This document shows positions 33,569 to 33,667 of a stretch of 33,667 nucleotides of DNA, one piece after another. The notes below the pieces were generated by a model. The model saw only the letters and a list, made by a program, of their open reading frames with translations, was not told the origin of the DNA and ran no database searches. Both the position numbers and the translations under genes were made by a program. Source of the stretch: Collinsella sp. (GTDB taxonomy: Bacteria > Actinomycetota > Coriobacteriia > Coriobacteriales > Coriobacteriaceae); NCBI GenBank assembly GCA_031292915.1, contig JAUMSH010000081.1, positions 1-33,667 of the forward strand, in the 5' to 3' direction. Positions within the stretch are counted from its first letter, which is position 1, and every line of letters starts with the position of its first letter.

Positions 33569-33667
33569 TTTGTCTCGATCTGTAACAGTAACTCCGCAAA
33601 ATTGGACTTAGATGTTACAGATTGAGACAAAGAGCTGATGCCGTTCGGGAACGTCTCGATCTGTAAC
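33569..33667. repeat. Palindrome with a third partial arm at the window edge
   Basis: TTTGTCTCGATCTGTAACA (33569-33587) pairs with 33613-33631 through one wobble (loop 25 nt). GTCTCGATCTGTAAC recurs at 33653-33667 and is cut by the window end, so a second unit probably begins there. Confidence 0.8.

Overview
The window is GC-rich and densely coded. It looks like the chromosome of a gut member of the Coriobacteriia, most likely Collinsella. That assignment is inference, from the gene mix (rubrerythrin, mannose-family PTS, three SIS-domain deglycase-like genes, an L-2-hydroxyacid dehydrogenase), the base composition and the many intergenic palindromes. No marker gene was compared. All genes but gntR-a, the L-2-hydroxyacid dehydrogenase and fthC lie on the + strand.

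Layout: 1-330, tRNA-Asp with a terminator. 650-2716, an Rrf2 regulator, a MutY-like glycosylase without its iron-sulfur cluster, and rubrerythrin (redox and repair). 2717-4486, two membrane proteins of unknown function and two copies of a ~170-bp structured 3' repeat. 4490-5413, an AT-richer island with a truncated nucleotidyltransferase and its HTH partner, probably a decayed toxin-antitoxin pair. 5465-15948, housekeeping and repair: rmuC, an ABC exporter, nth, mfd, a PAP2 phosphatase, a threonine-aldolase-like enzyme and a GNAT acetyltransferase. 16073-30565, an accessory catabolic region, interrupted by a HAD phosphatase, a YitT protein and recQ. 30696-33431, L-2-hydroxyacid dehydrogenase, metA and fthC.

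The most interesting part is 16073-30565. It holds one mannose-family PTS (EIIAB fusion, EIIC, EIID), three diverged SIS proteins of the FrlB/GfrE/GfrF/FraB deglycase type (SIS-a, b, c), an EamA transporter and three HutC-type GntR regulators (a, b, c). Each SIS protein keeps a Glu and a His exactly 16 residues apart, the spacing of the catalytic pair reported for FraB. The likely job is uptake and phosphorylation of fructosamines (Amadori compounds such as fructoselysine or glucoselysine), then cleavage to a hexose 6-phosphate and a free amine. Each regulator has its own candidate operator: AACTTGTATGC between gntR-a and SIS-a; CGTTATA in front of the EamA gene, the PTS operon and gntR-b; and a repeated ATAGRACAAC-type element flanking the SIS-c promoter. 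Fructoselysine use by a gut Collinsella has been reported, so the basic pathway is not new. The three-enzyme, three-regulator, one-PTS arrangement is the part worth testing.

The intergenic spaces also hold many long, often perfect palindromes of unrelated sequence (arms 17-29 bp). Some occur in several copies and show compensatory changes in both arms, so the folded form seems to be under selection.
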